Source of the DNA: Pseudooceanicola nanhaiensis
GTDB taxonomy: Bacteria; Pseudomonadota; Alphaproteobacteria; Rhodobacterales; Rhodobacteraceae
Assembly: GCF_020171315.1 (NCBI RefSeq)
Contig: NZ_JAIUZP010000001.1
Coordinates: 434,001 to 498,000 of the forward strand
Direction: 5' to 3'
Length of the DNA: 64,000 nt
Shown here: in pieces, positions 1 to 9,783 of the stretch
Numbering within the stretch: the first letter of the stretch is position 1
How the letters are laid out: each line of letters opens with the position of its first letter
Made by a program: the position numbers and the translations under genes
Notes under the pieces: model-generated
What the model was told of the DNA's origin: nothing
Databases searched by the model: none
The model's input: the letters and a program-made list of their open reading frames with translations, nothing else

Positions 1-58
1 ACGTAACACGGGCGGCACGGGTGGAATACGACGCAGGGGGGCCGCGCGGTCTGCCACG

Positions 59-88
59 AAAAAGGGCCGCCCTGTGCGGGCGGCCCTT
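59..88 (-). terminator. Rho-independent terminator of lpdA
   Basis: On the minus strand an inverted repeat (AAGGGCCGCC with GGCGGCCCTT) is followed by a run of T (AAAAA at 59-63 on the plus strand). It lies about 40 bases past the lpdA stop and should end the long suc-lpd transcript. Confidence 0.8.
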
Positions 89-126
89 CTGAACTTCGGT
101 GCCGGGGATGTCCCCGGGCCGGGCGA

Positions 127-1521
127 TCAGACGTGGATCGCGCCGTCGCCGCAGGCCAGTGCTGCCTCGCGCACCGCTTCCGAATAGGTCGGGTGGGCGT
201 GGCAGGTCAGGGCGACGTCCTGCGCCGAGGCGCCGAATTCCATCGCCACGCAGATCTCGTGGATCATGTCGCCGGCCGCCGGGCCGATGATGTGGGCGCC
301 GAGCACGCGGTCGGTGTCCTTGTCCGCGATGATCTTCACGAAGCCCTCGGAGGCGAAGACGGCCTTGGCGCGGGCGTTGCCCATGAAGGGGAACTTGCCG
401 ACCTTGTAGGCGCGGCCCTCGGCCTTCAGGCTCTCCTCGGTGGCGCCGACAGAGGCGACCTCGGGGTGGGTGTAGATCACGCCGGGGATGACCGAGTAGT
501 TCACGTGGCCATGCTTGCCGGCCAGAACTTCGGCGCAGGCCATGCCTTCGTCCTCGGCCTTGTGGGCGAGCATCGGGCCGGTGATCGCGTCACCGATGGC
601 ATAGATGCCCTTCACGCTGGTGGCCCAGTGGGCGTCGGTCTTGACCTGACCGCGGTCGGTCATCTCGACACCGAGGTCGGCAAGGCCGAGGCCGTCGGTA
701 TAGGCCTTGCGGCCGGTCGCCACGAGCACGCAATCGGCGTCGAGCGTGTGCTCGCTCTCGTCCTTGCGCAGCTTGTAGGTCAGCTTGGCCTTGGTCTTGG
801 TGGTCTCGACCGATTGCACGGCGGCGCCCAGAATGAACTCCATACCCTGCTTCTTGAGGATCTTCTGGAGGTTCTTCTGCACTTCACCGTCCATGCCGGG
901 GGTGATGTTGTCGAGGAATTCGACCACGGTCACCTCGGCGCCGAGACGCTTGTAGACCGAGCCCAGTTCGAGGCCGATCACACCGGCGCCGACGACGATC
1001 ATTTTCTTGGGGATCTTCGGCAGCGAGAGCGCGCCGGTGCTGTCCACCACGAGGCCGGCCTCGTTGTCCACGGTGATGCCGGGCAGCGCCGAGGGGATCG
1101 AGCCGGTGGCCACGATGATGTTCTTGGTCTCGTAGGTCTCGTCCCCGACCTTGACCTTGCCGGCGGCGGGGATCGAGCCCCAACCCTTCAGCCAGTCGAT
1201 CTTGTTCTTCTTGAACAGGAACTCGATGCCCTTGGTGTTCCCGTCCACGACCGACTGCTTGTACTCCTGCATGGTCGGCCAGTCGACGGAGGGCGCCTTG
1301 CCCTTGAGGCCCATGGTGGCGAAGTTGTGCTCTGCCTCGTGCAGCTGGTGCGTGGCGTGCAGCAGCGCCTTGGAGGGGATGCAGCCCACGTTCAGGCAGG
1401 TGCCGCCGAGGGTCTCGCGGCCTTCGACAACGGCGGTCTTGAGGCCGAGCTGTGCGCAGCGGATGGCAGCGACATAGCCGCCGGGGCCTGCGCCGATGAC
1501 GATGACGTCGTATTGGGCCAT
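127..1521 (-). CDS. lpdA: Dihydrolipoyl dehydrogenase (E3)
   Basis: This 464-residue flavoprotein reoxidises the dihydrolipoyl groups of the 2-oxoglutarate dehydrogenase complex with NAD. An FAD-binding GAGPGG motif lies at residues 10-15. The redox-active disulfide is [13 protein letters not shown] (Cys42, Cys47), an NAD-binding GAGVIG motif is central, and the C-terminal HAHPTYSE contains the catalytic His of the dimer partner. Length is full for the family. A GGAGA ribosome site precedes the ATG. It is the last gene of the suc block, separated from the MAPEG gene by a GC-rich repeat. Its place behind sucA/sucB says it is the E3 dedicated to that complex. Confidence 0.96.
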   Translation of the reverse strand: MAQYDVIVIGAGPGGYVAAIRCAQLGLKTAVVEGRETLGGTCLNVGCIPSKALLHATHQLHEAEHNFATMGLKGKAPSVDWPTMQEYKQSVVDGNTKGIEFLFKKNKIDWLKGWGSIPAAGKVKVGDETYETKNIIVATGSIPSALPGITVDNEAGLVVDSTGALSLPKIPKKMIVVGAGVIGLELGSVYKRLGAEVTVVEFLDNITPGMDGEVQKNLQKILKKQGMEFILGAAVQSVETTKTKAKLTYKLRKDESEHTLDADCVLVATGRKAYTDGLGLADLGVEMTDRGQVKTDAHWATSVKGIYAIGDAITGPMLAHKAEDEGMACAEVLAGKHGHVNYSVIPGVIYTHPEVASVGATEESLKAEGRAYKVGKFPFMGNARAKAVFASEGFVKIIADKDTDRVLGAHIIGPAAGDMIHEICVAMEFGASAQDVALTCHAHPTYSEAVREAALACGDGAIHV

Positions 1522-1580
1522 GAGAGGTCTCCTTTGTCTTTGCGGCGCCTCTGCGCCGGATCGGTCTGGTCTGGACCGGG

Positions 1581-1640
1581 GAGGGGGCGCTGCCCCCGCC
1601 GCGCATGGCGCGGCACCCCGGAGTATTTCGGGAAAGATGA
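1581..1640 (+). repeat. Tripartite GC-rich intergenic repeat, copy 1
   Basis: The structure is GGGGGCGCTGCCCCC (inverted repeat), then a second hairpin GCCGCGCATGGCGCGGC, then CCCCGGAGTATTTCGGGAAA. The same three-part layout occurs at 21226-21288 and, in the opposite orientation, at 60417-60478. This copy is the most diverged in its last block. It lies between the MAPEG gene and lpdA. Confidence 0.6.
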
Positions 1641-1645
1641 GGGCC

Positions 1646-2059
1646 CTAGAAGAGGGCCGCCATCAGCATGATCACGGTGGCCAGAAGGCCGAGCGCCCAG
1701 AGGTAGGACCTCCAGGGGGCCCAGCCAAAGGCATAGGCCGGAATATAGAGCACACGGGCAGCGAGGTAGAGCCAGCCCATGGTGACGGTGAGGGCGTTGG
1801 CCGCCTCGCCCAGCACCACGACGAGCGTGGCGATGGTGAAGAGGAGCAGCGCCTCGAAGTGGTTGTTCATCGCCCGGTGCAGCCGCCCGGTGCGGCGCGA
1901 CAGCAGCAGGTAGGGGTTGCCCTGCGGCACATCCTGCGGATCGCGCGGGCCCGTGGTGGCCTTGGTGCCCAGTTCGAGGTTCGCGGGCACCGCCATCAGG
2001 GCGATCTGTCCGACCTGCAGCAGGGCCGCGAGGGCGAGGATGGTGAGATGCGGCTCCAT
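1646..2059 (-). CDS. MAPEG family membrane protein (137 aa)
   Basis: This is a small, four-helix-type integral membrane protein of the MAPEG superfamily, which includes microsomal glutathione transferases and eicosanoid enzymes. Visible features are the hydrophobic N-terminus ([11 protein letters not shown]), a central [20 protein letters not shown]-like segment with the charged N-x-x-E pattern typical of MAPEG, and a final helix. The ATG at 2059 is chosen because it follows the upstream MAPEG gene's stop by a few bases. An earlier in-frame ATG would run into that gene. The two adjacent MAPEG genes look like a tandem duplication. Substrate is unknown; many bacterial members remain uncharacterised. 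Confidence 0.8.
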   Translation of the reverse strand: MEPHLTILALAALLQVGQIALMAVPANLELGTKATTGPRDPQDVPQGNPYLLLSRRTGRLHRAMNNHFEALLLFTIATLVVVLGEAANALTVTMGWLYLAARVLYIPAYAFGWAPWRSYLWALGLLATVIMLMAALF

Positions 2060-2066
2060 CGCGGCC

Positions 2067-2456
2067 TCAGAGCACCGCGGCGACATACATCGCCGCCGTC
2101 GCGAGGAAGCCCGCGGTGAAGATCATCGAGCGCCAGGGTGCCCAGCCGTACTTGTAGGCCGGGATGTAGAGCCCGCGAGCGATGACATAGATCGCGGCGC
2201 AGAGCGCGGTGAACCAGCTGGCGCTGTCGGAGAGCAGGACGCAGACCACCGCGCCGATGAAGAGCGGGAAGTTCTCGGTATGGTTGGCGAGCGCGCGGCG
2301 CAGGCGCATAGTGTCCTCGGCCAGCGGCGGCAGGGCATCGCGCGGACCGGCGTTGCCCTCCATGCCCACGTCACGGGTGAGGAGCGTCTGGGACCAGAAG
2401 ACGAGGACGGCATGTTCGACGGCCACGAGGGCAAGGGCGAGGAGTTCGGGTGGCAT
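2067..2456 (-). CDS. MAPEG family membrane protein (129 aa)
   Basis: This is a second MAPEG protein, starting MPPELLALALVAVEHAVLVFWSQ, with the motif RRALANHTENFPLFIGAVV and a C-terminal PAYKYGWAPWRS that parallels [12 protein letters not shown] in the following gene. The shared motif supports a duplication. The chosen ATG overlaps the stop of the upstream orf194 by one base (TAATG), so translation is probably coupled. Function in glutathione-dependent or other lipid/xenobiotic chemistry is only inferred from the superfamily. Confidence 0.8.
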   Translation of the reverse strand: MPPELLALALVAVEHAVLVFWSQTLLTRDVGMEGNAGPRDALPPLAEDTMRLRRALANHTENFPLFIGAVVCVLLSDSASWFTALCAAIYVIARGLYIPAYKYGWAPWRSMIFTAGFLATAAMYVAAVL

Positions 2457-3040
2457 TAATTCATCTCTGCCTTCGGGTAATGTTTGTCGAGCGCAAGGTC
2501 GATAGCCACGACTGCACTGTTCACTGACCATTTTAGAAGCTGAGCTGCACCGAACACAATCACACCAAGAATAAGGTTCTTGCCCCATGCGACAGGCGGG
2601 CGTTCTGGCAATGGAGGAATCTCGGGTGAGAAGTCAAACAGGTACGCGACTAAGAGAATAGCGGTAACAATTACTATAGCTCCGATTAGCCCAGAGGCGG
2701 CCTCGAATCTGATTGTCGCATCTCGCATCATCGCAGTTAGTTCAACGTTCTTGGCAGCACCAATTCGTGTGAGACGATCCACGCGGGTGGCTTCGTTGCC
2801 GAAGTTTGAGCTACCGAGAGACCCAAGAAAAACAGCTAGTCCGCCCATCAGTACTGATCCGAAAGCGAACAGAATACCTCTTATGACAACCCAAAGGGTG
2901 ATTTCTTCCGCGAAGAGCTTTGAATTAGGGTCGACACCATAAAGCAGCACGAGAACGATCGAGACGACCAGCACACCGCAACCCAAGCGAGTGAGTGTGC
3001 TGGTCAAGTTCCTCGACGCTACTGACATCGAGGAAAGCAT
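2456..3040 (-). CDS. Unrecognised multi-pass membrane protein (194 aa)
   Basis: I do not recognise a family. The protein has four hydrophobic segments: near residues 15-35 (GCGVLVVSIVLVLLYGV), 50-72, 115-135 and 150-170. A soluble stretch between the second and third segments is rich in Arg and Glu. It lies between sucB and the MAPEG pair, four bases after the sucB stop and overlapping the next start. Its DNA is visibly AT-richer than the neighbours: I count 45% GC in 2521-2580 and 50% in 2641-2700, while the flanking genes are well above 60%. That points to a more recent acquisition inserted into the operon. Confidence 0.65.
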   Translation of the reverse strand: MLSSMSVASRNLTSTLTRLGCGVLVVSIVLVLLYGVDPNSKLFAEEITLWVVIRGILFAFGSVLMGGLAVFLGSLGSSNFGNEATRVDRLTRIGAAKNVELTAMMRDATIRFEAASGLIGAIVIVTAILLVAYLFDFSPEIPPLPERPPVAWGKNLILGVIVFGAAQLLKWSVNSAVVAIDLALDKHYPKAEMN

Positions 3041-3044
3041 GATC

Positions 3045-4565
3045 TTACAGGTCCATCAGCAGGCGACGGGGATCTTCCAGCGCTTCCTTGACGCGCACGA
3101 GGAAGGTCACGGCGCCTTTGCCGTCGACGATGCGGTGATCGTAGGACAGGGCGAGGTACATCATCGGGCGGATTTCCACCTTGCCGTTGATGGCCATCGG
3201 ACGGTCCTGGATCTTGTGCATGCCGAGGATGCCGGACTGCGGGGGGTTCAGGATCGGCGAGGACATCAGCGAGCCGTAGACGCCGCCGTTCGAGATCGTG
3301 AAGGTGCCGCCCTGCATTTCCGCCATGGAGAGCTTGCCGTCACGGGCGCGGGCGCCCTTCTCGGCGATGGCCTTCTCGATGTCGGCAAACGACATGGCAT
3401 CGGCGTCACGGATGACGGGCACGACGAGACCGGTGGGCGTGCCTGCGGCGATGCCCATGTGCACGAAGTTCTTGTACACGATGTCGGTGCCGTCGATCTC
3501 CGCGTTGACCTCGGGGACCTCTTTCAGCGCGTGGCAGCAGGCCTTGGTGAAGAAGGACATGAAGCCGAGCTTCACGCCGTGTTTCTTCAGGAACAGGTCC
3601 TTGTACTCGTTGCGCAGCGCCATGACCTCGGTCATGTCCACCTCGTTGTAGGTGGTCAGCATGGCCGCGGTGTTCTGGCTGTCCTTCAGACGGCGGGCGA
3701 TGGTCTGACGCAGGCGGGTCATCTTGACGCGCTCTTCGCGGGCCGCATCGTCGGCTGCAACAGGCGCGCGCGGCGCGGAGGCCGGGGCGGGCGCTGCGGC
3801 GGCGGAGGTGCCGGCGGCGATGGCCTTGGCCACGTCTTCCTTCATGATGCGACCGTCACGGCCGGTGCCCGAGACCTGACCTGCCGAGAGGCCGGCCTCT
3901 GCCATGGCCTTCTTGGCCGAAGGTGCGTCCTCGACATCCTTGCCCGAAGCTGCGGGCGCGGAGGTGGTGGCGGCCGGAGCGGCAGCAGCGGCGGGGGCCG
4001 CGGCAGCAGCACCTGCGCCCGAGGAGATCACGGCCAGCTTGGCGGCGGCGTCGACGGTGGTGCCTTCGGGCGCCACGATCTCGGTCAGGGTGCCGGCTGC
4101 GGGCGAGGGCACTTCGACGGAGACCTTGTCGGTTTCCAGTTCGCAGAGCATCTCGTCCTGGGCGACGGTGTCGCCGACCTTCTTGAACCAGGTCGCCACG
4201 GTGGCTTCGGTCACGGATTCACCCAGCGTGGGCACCATGACGTCGACCGAGGCACCACCGGCGGCGGCGGGGGCCGCTGCGGCTTTCTCTTCTGCCTTGG
4301 GCTTCACTTCCTCGGGGCCGGCGTTGCCAGCTTCCGAGATGTTGCCCAGCAGGGCGTCAACGCCCACGGTCTCGCCTTCGGCGGCGACGATGTCGGCCAG
4401 CACGCCCGCGGCGGGGGAGGGGACCTCGACGGTCACCTTGTCGGTTTCCAGCTCGCAGAGCATTTCGTCCACGGCCACGGTGTCACCGGGTTTCTTGAAC
4501 CAGGTTGCCACCGTTGCTTCGGTGACGCTTTCACCCAGGGTGGGGACACGGATTTCGGTCGTCAT
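3045..4565 (-). CDS. sucB: 2-oxoglutarate dehydrogenase E2 (dihydrolipoyl succinyltransferase)
   Basis: This 506-residue E2 core transfers the succinyl group from the E1-bound intermediate to CoA. Two lipoyl domains are present, each with a lipoylated lysine in ELETDKV (Lys43 and Lys147), separated by Ala/Pro/Glu-rich linkers. A peripheral subunit-binding domain follows ([12 protein letters not shown]...GTGRDGRI), then the acyltransferase domain with the catalytic SYDHRIVDG near the C-terminus (His477). Many bacterial SucB proteins have one lipoyl domain, and the second explains the extra length. The gene follows sucA with a gap of 5 bases. Confidence 0.96.
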   Translation of the reverse strand: MTTEIRVPTLGESVTEATVATWFKKPGDTVAVDEMLCELETDKVTVEVPSPAAGVLADIVAAEGETVGVDALLGNISEAGNAGPEEVKPKAEEKAAAAPAAAGGASVDVMVPTLGESVTEATVATWFKKVGDTVAQDEMLCELETDKVSVEVPSPAAGTLTEIVAPEGTTVDAAAKLAVISSGAGAAAAAPAAAAAPAATTSAPAASGKDVEDAPSAKKAMAEAGLSAGQVSGTGRDGRIMKEDVAKAIAAGTSAAAAPAPASAPRAPVAADDAAREERVKMTRLRQTIARRLKDSQNTAAMLTTYNEVDMTEVMALRNEYKDLFLKKHGVKLGFMSFFTKACCHALKEVPEVNAEIDGTDIVYKNFVHMGIAAGTPTGLVVPVIRDADAMSFADIEKAIAEKGARARDGKLSMAEMQGGTFTISNGGVYGSLMSSPILNPPQSGILGMHKIQDRPMAINGKVEIRPMMYLALSYDHRIVDGKGAVTFLVRVKEALEDPRRLLMDL

Positions 4566-4570
4566 GCGTC

Positions 4571-7531
4571 TTAGTTCCCTTTGACTGTCAGCGCGTCGTC
4601 AACGAGCGCTGCTTGCTGTGCTTTGTGCTGTGCGGCCAGGCCCGTTGCGGGCGAAGCCGAGGCGGCGCGGCCGGCGTAGACGGGCCGCTTGTGCTTGGCA
4701 TCAATGCGGCCCAGCACCCATTCGATGTTGGGCTCGATGAAGGTCCAGGCGCCCTGGTTTTTGGGCTCTTCCTGGCACCAGACCATCTCTGCGCCCTTGA
4801 AGCGTTCCAGCTCCTTGACCAGCGAGATCGCCGGGAAGGGATAGAACTGCTCGATCCGCAGCAGGTAGACATCGTCGATCCCGCGGGCGTCACGCTCTTC
4901 CAGCAGGTCGTAGTAGACCTTGCCCGAGCACATGACGACGCGCTTGATCTTGTCGTCCGCGGCCAGCTTGGTGTCCGAGTTGCCGTACTGGGCGTCATCC
5001 CAGAGCACGCGGTGGAAGCTGGAGCCGGTGGTGAAGTCCTCGGCCTTGCTGACCGCCAGCTTGTGGCGCAGCAGCGACTTCGGCGTCATCAGCACCAGCG
5101 GCTTGCGGAAGTCGCGGTGCAGCTGGCGGCGCAGGATGTGGAAGTAGTTCGCGGGCGTCGAGCAGTTGGCAACGATCCAGTTGTCCTGGCCGCACATCTG
5201 CAGGAAGCGCTCGAGACGGGCGGAGGAGTGTTCCGGGCCCTGGCCTTCGTAGCCGTGGGGCAGGAGCATCACGAGGCCCGACATCCGCAGCCACTTCGAT
5301 TCACCCGAGGAGATGAACTGGTCGAACATGATCTGCGCGCCGTTGGCGAAGTCGCCGAACTGGGCTTCCCACATCACCAGCGCGTTGGGCTCGGCCAGCG
5401 AGTAGCCGTATTCGAAGCCCAGCACCGCGTATTCCGAGAGCATCGAGTCGATGACCTCGTAACGGGCCTGACCTTCGCGGATGTTGTTGAGCGGGTAGTA
5501 ACGCTCTTCCGTCTCCTGGTTGATCAGGGCCGAGTGGCGCTGCGAGAAGGTGCCGCGGGTCGAGTCCTGGCCGGCCAGGCGAACCGGGTAGCCCTCGGTC
5601 AGCAGCGAGCCGAAGGCCAGTGCCTCACCGGTCGCCCAGTCGAAGCCTTCGCCGGTTTCGAACATCTTGGCCTTGGCATCCAGCAGACGCTCCACCGTGC
5701 GGTGCAGCGGGTAGCCGGCGGGCGCTGTGGTCAGCGACTTGCCGATGTCCTGCATGGTTTCCGGCGCGATGGCGGTTTCGCCACGCTGGTACTCTTCCTT
5801 CTCGCGGTCGAGACCCGACCACTTGCCGTCCAGCCAGTCAGCCTTGTTGGGCTTGTATTCCTTGCCGGCCTCGAACTCTTCGTTGAGGTGGGCCTGGAAC
5901 GCGGCCTTCATGTCCTCGATCTCACCCTCGGGGATGAGGCCGTCTTTCACGAGGCGATCCGTATAGAGCGACAGGGTCGTCTTATGACCCTTGATGTTCT
6001 TGTACATGATCGGGTTGGTGAACATCGGTTCATCGCCTTCGTTGTGACCGAAGCGGCGATAGCAGAAGATGTCGATGACTACGTCCTTGTGGAACTTCTG
6101 GCGGAACTCGGTGGCCACCTTGGCGGCATGCACCACGGCTTCCGGATCGTCCCCGTTCACGTGGAAGATCGGCGCCTCGACCACCAGAGCGTTGTCGGTG
6201 GGGTAGGGCGACGAGCGCGAGAAGTGCGGCGCGGTGGTGAAACCGATCTGGTTGTTCACGACGATGTGGATCGTGCCGCCGGTGCGGTGCCCGACGAGGC
6301 CGGAGAGGCCGAAGCATTCCGCCACGACGCCCTGACCGGCGAAGGCCGCGTCGCCGTGCAGCAGGACCGGGATCACGCCGGTGCGATCAGCGTCGTTCAG
6401 CTGGGCCTGCTTGGCGCGGGCCTTGCCGAGAACCACCGGGTTCACCGCCTCGAGGTGCGAGGGGTTCGCCGTCAGAGAGAGGTGGACGGAGTTGCCGTCG
6501 AACTCACGGTCGCTGGACGCGCCGAGGTGGTATTTCACGTCGCCGGAGCCGTCCACGTCCTCGGGCTTGAAGGAGCCGCCCTGGAATTCGTTGAAGATCG
6601 CGCGGTAGGGCTTGGACATCACGTTGGCCAGCACCGAGAGGCGGCCGCGGTGGGGCATGCCGACCACGACCTCCTTGGCGCCGAGGTTGCCGCCCCGCTT
6701 GATGATCTGCTCCATCGCCGGGATCAGGGCTTCGCCGCCGTCGAGGCCGAAGCGCTTGGTGCCCATGTACTTGACGTGCAGGAACTTCTCGAAGCCTTCG
6801 GCCTCGACCAGCTTGTTCAGGATGGCGCGGCGGCCTTCACGGGTGAAGGTGATTTCCTTGCCGTAGCCCTCGATGCGCTCCTTCAGCCATGCCGATTGCT
6901 CGGGGTCCGAGATGTGCATGTACTGCAGGGCGAAGGTGCCGCAGTAGGTGCGCTTCACGATGTCCATGATCTGGCGCATCGTGGCGATCTGCAGGCCCAG
7001 CACGTTGTCGATGAAGATCGGGCGATCCATGTCGGCATCGGTGAAGCCGTAGGACTTCGGGTCGAGCTCGGGGTGGGGGGTCTTGTCACGCATCCCCAGC
7101 GGGTCGATGTCGGCGATGAGGTGGCCGCGAATCCGGTAGGCCCGGATGATCATCAGGGCGCGGATCGAATCCAGCACGGCGCGTTTCACCGCGTCGTCGG
7201 AGACCTCGACACCCTTGGCGGCGGCCTGTTCCTTGATCTTCTTGCCGGCGCCCTTGGCTTCCGCGGGCGCGGGCCACATGCCGTCAAGCGCGGCGGTCAG
7301 GTCGTCGTTTGGGGTCGGCGGCCAGTCGGCGCGCTGCCAGGAGGCACCGGCAGCCTCTTTCTTCACATCGGTCCCGTCGTCACCGAGCGAGCTGAAGAAG
7401 GCCTGCCAGGCTTCGTCCACCGACGCGGGGTCGGTGGCGTAGCGGGCATAGAGCTGTTCGAGGTATTCGGCGTTCTGCCCCTGCATGAAGCTGGAAGCAT
7501 GGAAAATGTCGTTTGGAGACTGCTCGGTCAT
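4571..7531 (-). CDS. sucA: 2-oxoglutarate dehydrogenase E1
   Basis: This is a 986-residue thiamine-diphosphate enzyme that decarboxylates 2-oxoglutarate and passes the succinyl group to SucB lipoate. Recognisable parts are the N-terminal [22 protein letters not shown] segment that binds E2, the [13 protein letters not shown] and [11 protein letters not shown] motifs, and the TDP region followed by the transketolase-like pyrimidine domain ([13 protein letters not shown]). The ATG at 7531 ([10 protein letters not shown]) is preferred over an upstream in-frame ATG. It overlaps the DUF805 stop as ATGA and has a GAGGAGA-type site just upstream. Confidence 0.96.
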   Translation of the reverse strand: MTEQSPNDIFHASSFMQGQNAEYLEQLYARYATDPASVDEAWQAFFSSLGDDGTDVKKEAAGASWQRADWPPTPNDDLTAALDGMWPAPAEAKGAGKKIKEQAAAKGVEVSDDAVKRAVLDSIRALMIIRAYRIRGHLIADIDPLGMRDKTPHPELDPKSYGFTDADMDRPIFIDNVLGLQIATMRQIMDIVKRTYCGTFALQYMHISDPEQSAWLKERIEGYGKEITFTREGRRAILNKLVEAEGFEKFLHVKYMGTKRFGLDGGEALIPAMEQIIKRGGNLGAKEVVVGMPHRGRLSVLANVMSKPYRAIFNEFQGGSFKPEDVDGSGDVKYHLGASSDREFDGNSVHLSLTANPSHLEAVNPVVLGKARAKQAQLNDADRTGVIPVLLHGDAAFAGQGVVAECFGLSGLVGHRTGGTIHIVVNNQIGFTTAPHFSRSSPYPTDNALVVEAPIFHVNGDDPEAVVHAAKVATEFRQKFHKDVVIDIFCYRRFGHNEGDEPMFTNPIMYKNIKGHKTTLSLYTDRLVKDGLIPEGEIEDMKAAFQAHLNEEFEAGKEYKPNKADWLDGKWSGLDREKEEYQRGETAIAPETMQDIGKSLTTAPAGYPLHRTVERLLDAKAKMFETGEGFDWATGEALAFGSLLTEGYPVRLAGQDSTRGTFSQRHSALINQETEERYYPLNNIREGQARYEVIDSMLSEYAVLGFEYGYSLAEPNALVMWEAQFGDFANGAQIMFDQFISSGESKWLRMSGLVMLLPHGYEGQGPEHSSARLERFLQMCGQDNWIVANCSTPANYFHILRRQLHRDFRKPLVLMTPKSLLRHKLAVSKAEDFTTGSSFHRVLWDDAQYGNSDTKLAADDKIKRVVMCSGKVYYDLLEERDARGIDDVYLLRIEQFYPFPAISLVKELERFKGAEMVWCQEEPKNQGAWTFIEPNIEWVLGRIDAKHKRPVYAGRAASASPATGLAAQHKAQQAALVDDALTVKGN

Positions 7532-8028
7532 GAGGAGACCTCTTTGGGATTGGCACCATATTGGTTGGCGCCGGGTTGCGACGGGCGGGTAAGCCACCAC
7601 AGGACGATCAGCGGTGACAGGATGAGAACGATCACGGCAAAGATCATCACGATGCCGAGGAGGCCGGTGAACAGGCCTTCGAAATTGCCGGTCGAGAGCG
7701 CATCGGCGGCGCCCATCATGGCGGCAAAGCTGATCACGCCCACGAGGGCGATCAGCGGGTAGAATAGGTAGAGACCGGAGCGACCGGTGTCATGCATCCG
7801 CCGGAAGCCCGCGGCGAGCATCGGCAGGAAGATGAAAAGCGACGTCAGAAGGCTGGCGGGGCCGTCGCTGTCGGACGAGACGCCGAAGACGGCGCTGTCG
7901 ATGATGCTGGCAGCGAGTCCCAGCAGCAGCGTGAAGAGAAAGAAATACCAATACTCCGGCCGCGAGGCGCGTCCGGAGAACGTCACATACTTGCGCAGGC
8001 AGGTTCTGATGGCGTCAGAAAAGCTCAT
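7528..8028 (-). CDS. DUF805 family membrane protein
   Basis: This 166-residue protein has the DUF805 signature: FSDAIRTCLRKYVTFSGRASRPEYWYFFLF at the N-terminus, then a GFRRMHDTGRSGLYLF loop and hydrophobic helices. It ends in a polar tail (LTRPSQPGANQYGANP) typical of the family. About four transmembrane segments are expected. The function of DUF805 proteins is unknown. The gene overlaps both neighbours by four bases (ATGA with the sulfotransferase and with sucA), so it is firmly part of the suc operon although it is not a TCA enzyme. Confidence 0.88.
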   Translation of the reverse strand: MSFSDAIRTCLRKYVTFSGRASRPEYWYFFLFTLLLGLAASIIDSAVFGVSSDSDGPASLLTSLFIFLPMLAAGFRRMHDTGRSGLYLFYPLIALVGVISFAAMMGAADALSTGNFEGLFTGLLGIVMIFAVIVLILSPLIVLWWLTRPSQPGANQYGANPKEVSS

Positions 8029-8777
8029 GCTGCCCCCCGGTTCGCAACTGCGTCACGCGGAAGGTCAAGATCGTAGCCGCCGAGATCGAACATCCAGGCG
8101 AACCCGTTCCGTACGATGTCTGCCGTGGCTGCGTCGTAATAGTCGGCCACCGCCAAGTCGTTCGAGGGCCTGATGCCCGCCTTTGCTTGTGGCAGTGGGA
8201 GCGCGGTGCCGTCGAAGCCCAAACGCTGGCCAAGGGCAATGAGATCTTCGTTCAGTGTTTCCTGATGAAGAACGCCGTCCAGCACGAGCGTGCCGTCGAT
8301 GTGGGACACGTGCCAGTCTATGTTCCGCTCGGAGCGGAAATAGTTCTTCTCGGCCCGCAGCGCGATGAACTTCCGAAAGCGCTTGATTAGCTGATCACCT
8401 TCCAGGACCTGCAGCGTATGGGCAGGATTTCCCTTTACCGCCGTATGACTGCGGAAGCGGTGATAGTGGAACCAAGATACGGCCTTGTCGAAGGGGTTCC
8501 TGACGGTTGCGACCTTCATGTAGCGGTCGAAGACGTCTGGGCCCAGCATTTCACGTACCGCGACGGCTGGCATATGCGAGGTCCAGCCAGTGCTATCGGT
8601 CTGACGGTTGGTCCCTCGGGAGGCGACAATGCCTTCCGCAGAAACCTTTGCGTCACAGTGCTCGACGGCCACATGCCCGGTAGGGGCGCAAAGCTGCTCC
8701 AGCGCCATTTCCGCAGAGGTTCCGCCCGTCTTGTGGGTCTTGAGGAAGATGAAGTTGTGGAGATGGCTCACCAGCAT
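8025..8777 (-). CDS. Sulfotransferase family protein
   Basis: This predicted 250-residue enzyme would transfer sulfate from PAPS to an acceptor. The N-terminal FLKTHKTGGTSAEMAL is the 5'-phosphosulfate-binding P-loop of the family-2 sulfotransferases (K-T-x-G-T-S). A later VRNPFDKAVSWFHYHRF matches the 3'-phosphate-binding motif with its conserved Arg and Ser. The ATG at 8777 puts the P-loop about 14 residues from the start, as usual; a longer start would add 11 residues. It sits inside the suc operon between sucD and DUF805, behind a hairpin. The acceptor is unknown. Confidence 0.85.
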   Translation of the reverse strand: MLVSHLHNFIFLKTHKTGGTSAEMALEQLCAPTGHVAVEHCDAKVSAEGIVASRGTNRQTDSTGWTSHMPAVAVREMLGPDVFDRYMKVATVRNPFDKAVSWFHYHRFRSHTAVKGNPAHTLQVLEGDQLIKRFRKFIALRAEKNYFRSERNIDWHVSHIDGTLVLDGVLHQETLNEDLIALGQRLGFDGTALPLPQAKAGIRPSNDLAVADYYDAATADIVRNGFAWMFDLGGYDLDLPRDAVANRGAA

Positions 8778-8819
8778 CACAGCACCCCGTTGCAGGGCAA
8801 CACGCAGCACGGGCCCGTG

Positions 8820-8843
8820 CAGCCGAGGGGTGCCCCCCGGCTG
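8820..8843 (-). promoter_or_regulatory. Hairpin between sucD and the sulfotransferase
   Basis: A strong stem (CAGCCG plus GGGG with CCCC plus CGGCTG, each arm carrying one bulge) has no U-run after it. It looks like an attenuator or mRNA-processing structure that could lower expression downstream of sucCD rather than a full terminator. Confidence 0.45.
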
Positions 8844-8897
8844 ACGGACCGCGCGATGCGCTTTATGTGGCTGGATTTCTCCACAACTTCACCTTGT

Positions 8898-9779
8898 TCA
8901 GCCGATGGCTTTCAGCACGGCTTCGCCCAGCGTGGCGGGGCTGTCGGCAACGACGATCCCGGCCGACTTCATGGCCTCGATCTTCGATTCCGCGTCACCC
9001 TTGCCGCCGGCGACGATCGCACCGGCGTGGCCCATGCGACGGCCCGGAGGGGCGGTGCGGCCCGCGATGAAACCGGCGGTCGGCTTCCAGCGGCCCTTCT
9101 TCTTCTCGTCCGCGAGGAACTGTGCGGCTTCCTCTTCGGCCGAGCCACCGATCTCGCCGATCATGATGATCGACTCGGTTTCCGGGTCCTTGAGGAACAT
9201 TTCCAGCACTTCGAGGTGCTCGGTGCCCTTGATCGGGTCACCGCCGATGCCGACGGCCGAGGACTGGCCCAGACCGATGTCGGAGGTCTGCTTGACCGCC
9301 TCGTAGGTCAGGGTGCCCGAGCGCGACACGACGCCGACCGAACCACGCTTGTGGATGTGGCCGGGCATGATGCCGATCTTGCAGGCGCCGGGGGTGATGA
9401 CACCGGGGCAGTTCGGGCCGATCAGGCGCGAGTTCGAGGTGCGCAGCGCGGCTTTCACCTTCATCATGTCCAGCACCGGGATACCTTCGGTGATGCAGAC
9501 GATGAGCGGGATTTCCGCGTCGATGGCCTCGAGGATCGAGTCGGCCGCGAAGGGCGGCGGAACGTAGATCACGGTGGCATTCGCGCCGGTCTTCTCGACC
9601 GCCTCGGCCACGCCGTCGAAGACGGGCAGGCCCAGGTGTTCCATGCCGCCTTTGCCGGGGGTCACGCCGCCGACCATCTTGGTGCCGTAAGCGATCGCCT
9701 GTTCGGAGTGGAAGGTGCCTTGCGAGCCGGTGAAGCCCTGGCAGATCACCTTGGTGTTTTCATCAACGAGAACTGCCAT
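8898..9779 (-). CDS. sucD: Succinyl-CoA synthetase alpha subunit
   Basis: This 293-residue subunit carries the CoA-binding Rossmann domain ([18 protein letters not shown]) and the phosphohistidine loop RMGHAGAIV (His251) that is phosphorylated during catalysis. With SucC it interconverts succinyl-CoA and succinate with ATP or GTP formation. It starts four bases after the sucC stop. The full-length sequence is intact and typical of alphaproteobacteria. Confidence 0.96.
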   Translation of the reverse strand: MAVLVDENTKVICQGFTGSQGTFHSEQAIAYGTKMVGGVTPGKGGMEHLGLPVFDGVAEAVEKTGANATVIYVPPPFAADSILEAIDAEIPLIVCITEGIPVLDMMKVKAALRTSNSRLIGPNCPGVITPGACKIGIMPGHIHKRGSVGVVSRSGTLTYEAVKQTSDIGLGQSSAVGIGGDPIKGTEHLEVLEMFLKDPETESIIMIGEIGGSAEEEAAQFLADEKKKGRWKPTAGFIAGRTAPPGRRMGHAGAIVAGGKGDAESKIEAMKSAGIVVADSPATLGEAVLKAIG

Positions 9780-9783
9780 GGGT

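Noticed and set aside
133-1671. Long open frame on the plus strand opposite lpdA
   Set aside because: It is the antisense of a clear lpdA gene; high-GC codon bias leaves the opposite strand open. No family motif is present.
3770-4035. Ala/Pro-rich repetitive DNA in sucB
   Set aside because: This is the flexible linker between lipoyl, binding and catalytic domains, normal for E2 proteins.
4613-7762. Very long plus-strand open frame (over 1000 codons) opposite sucA
   Set aside because: The protein has low-complexity His/Val/Gly/Asp/Arg composition typical of antisense frames in high-GC DNA, while sucA on the other strand has all expected motifs.
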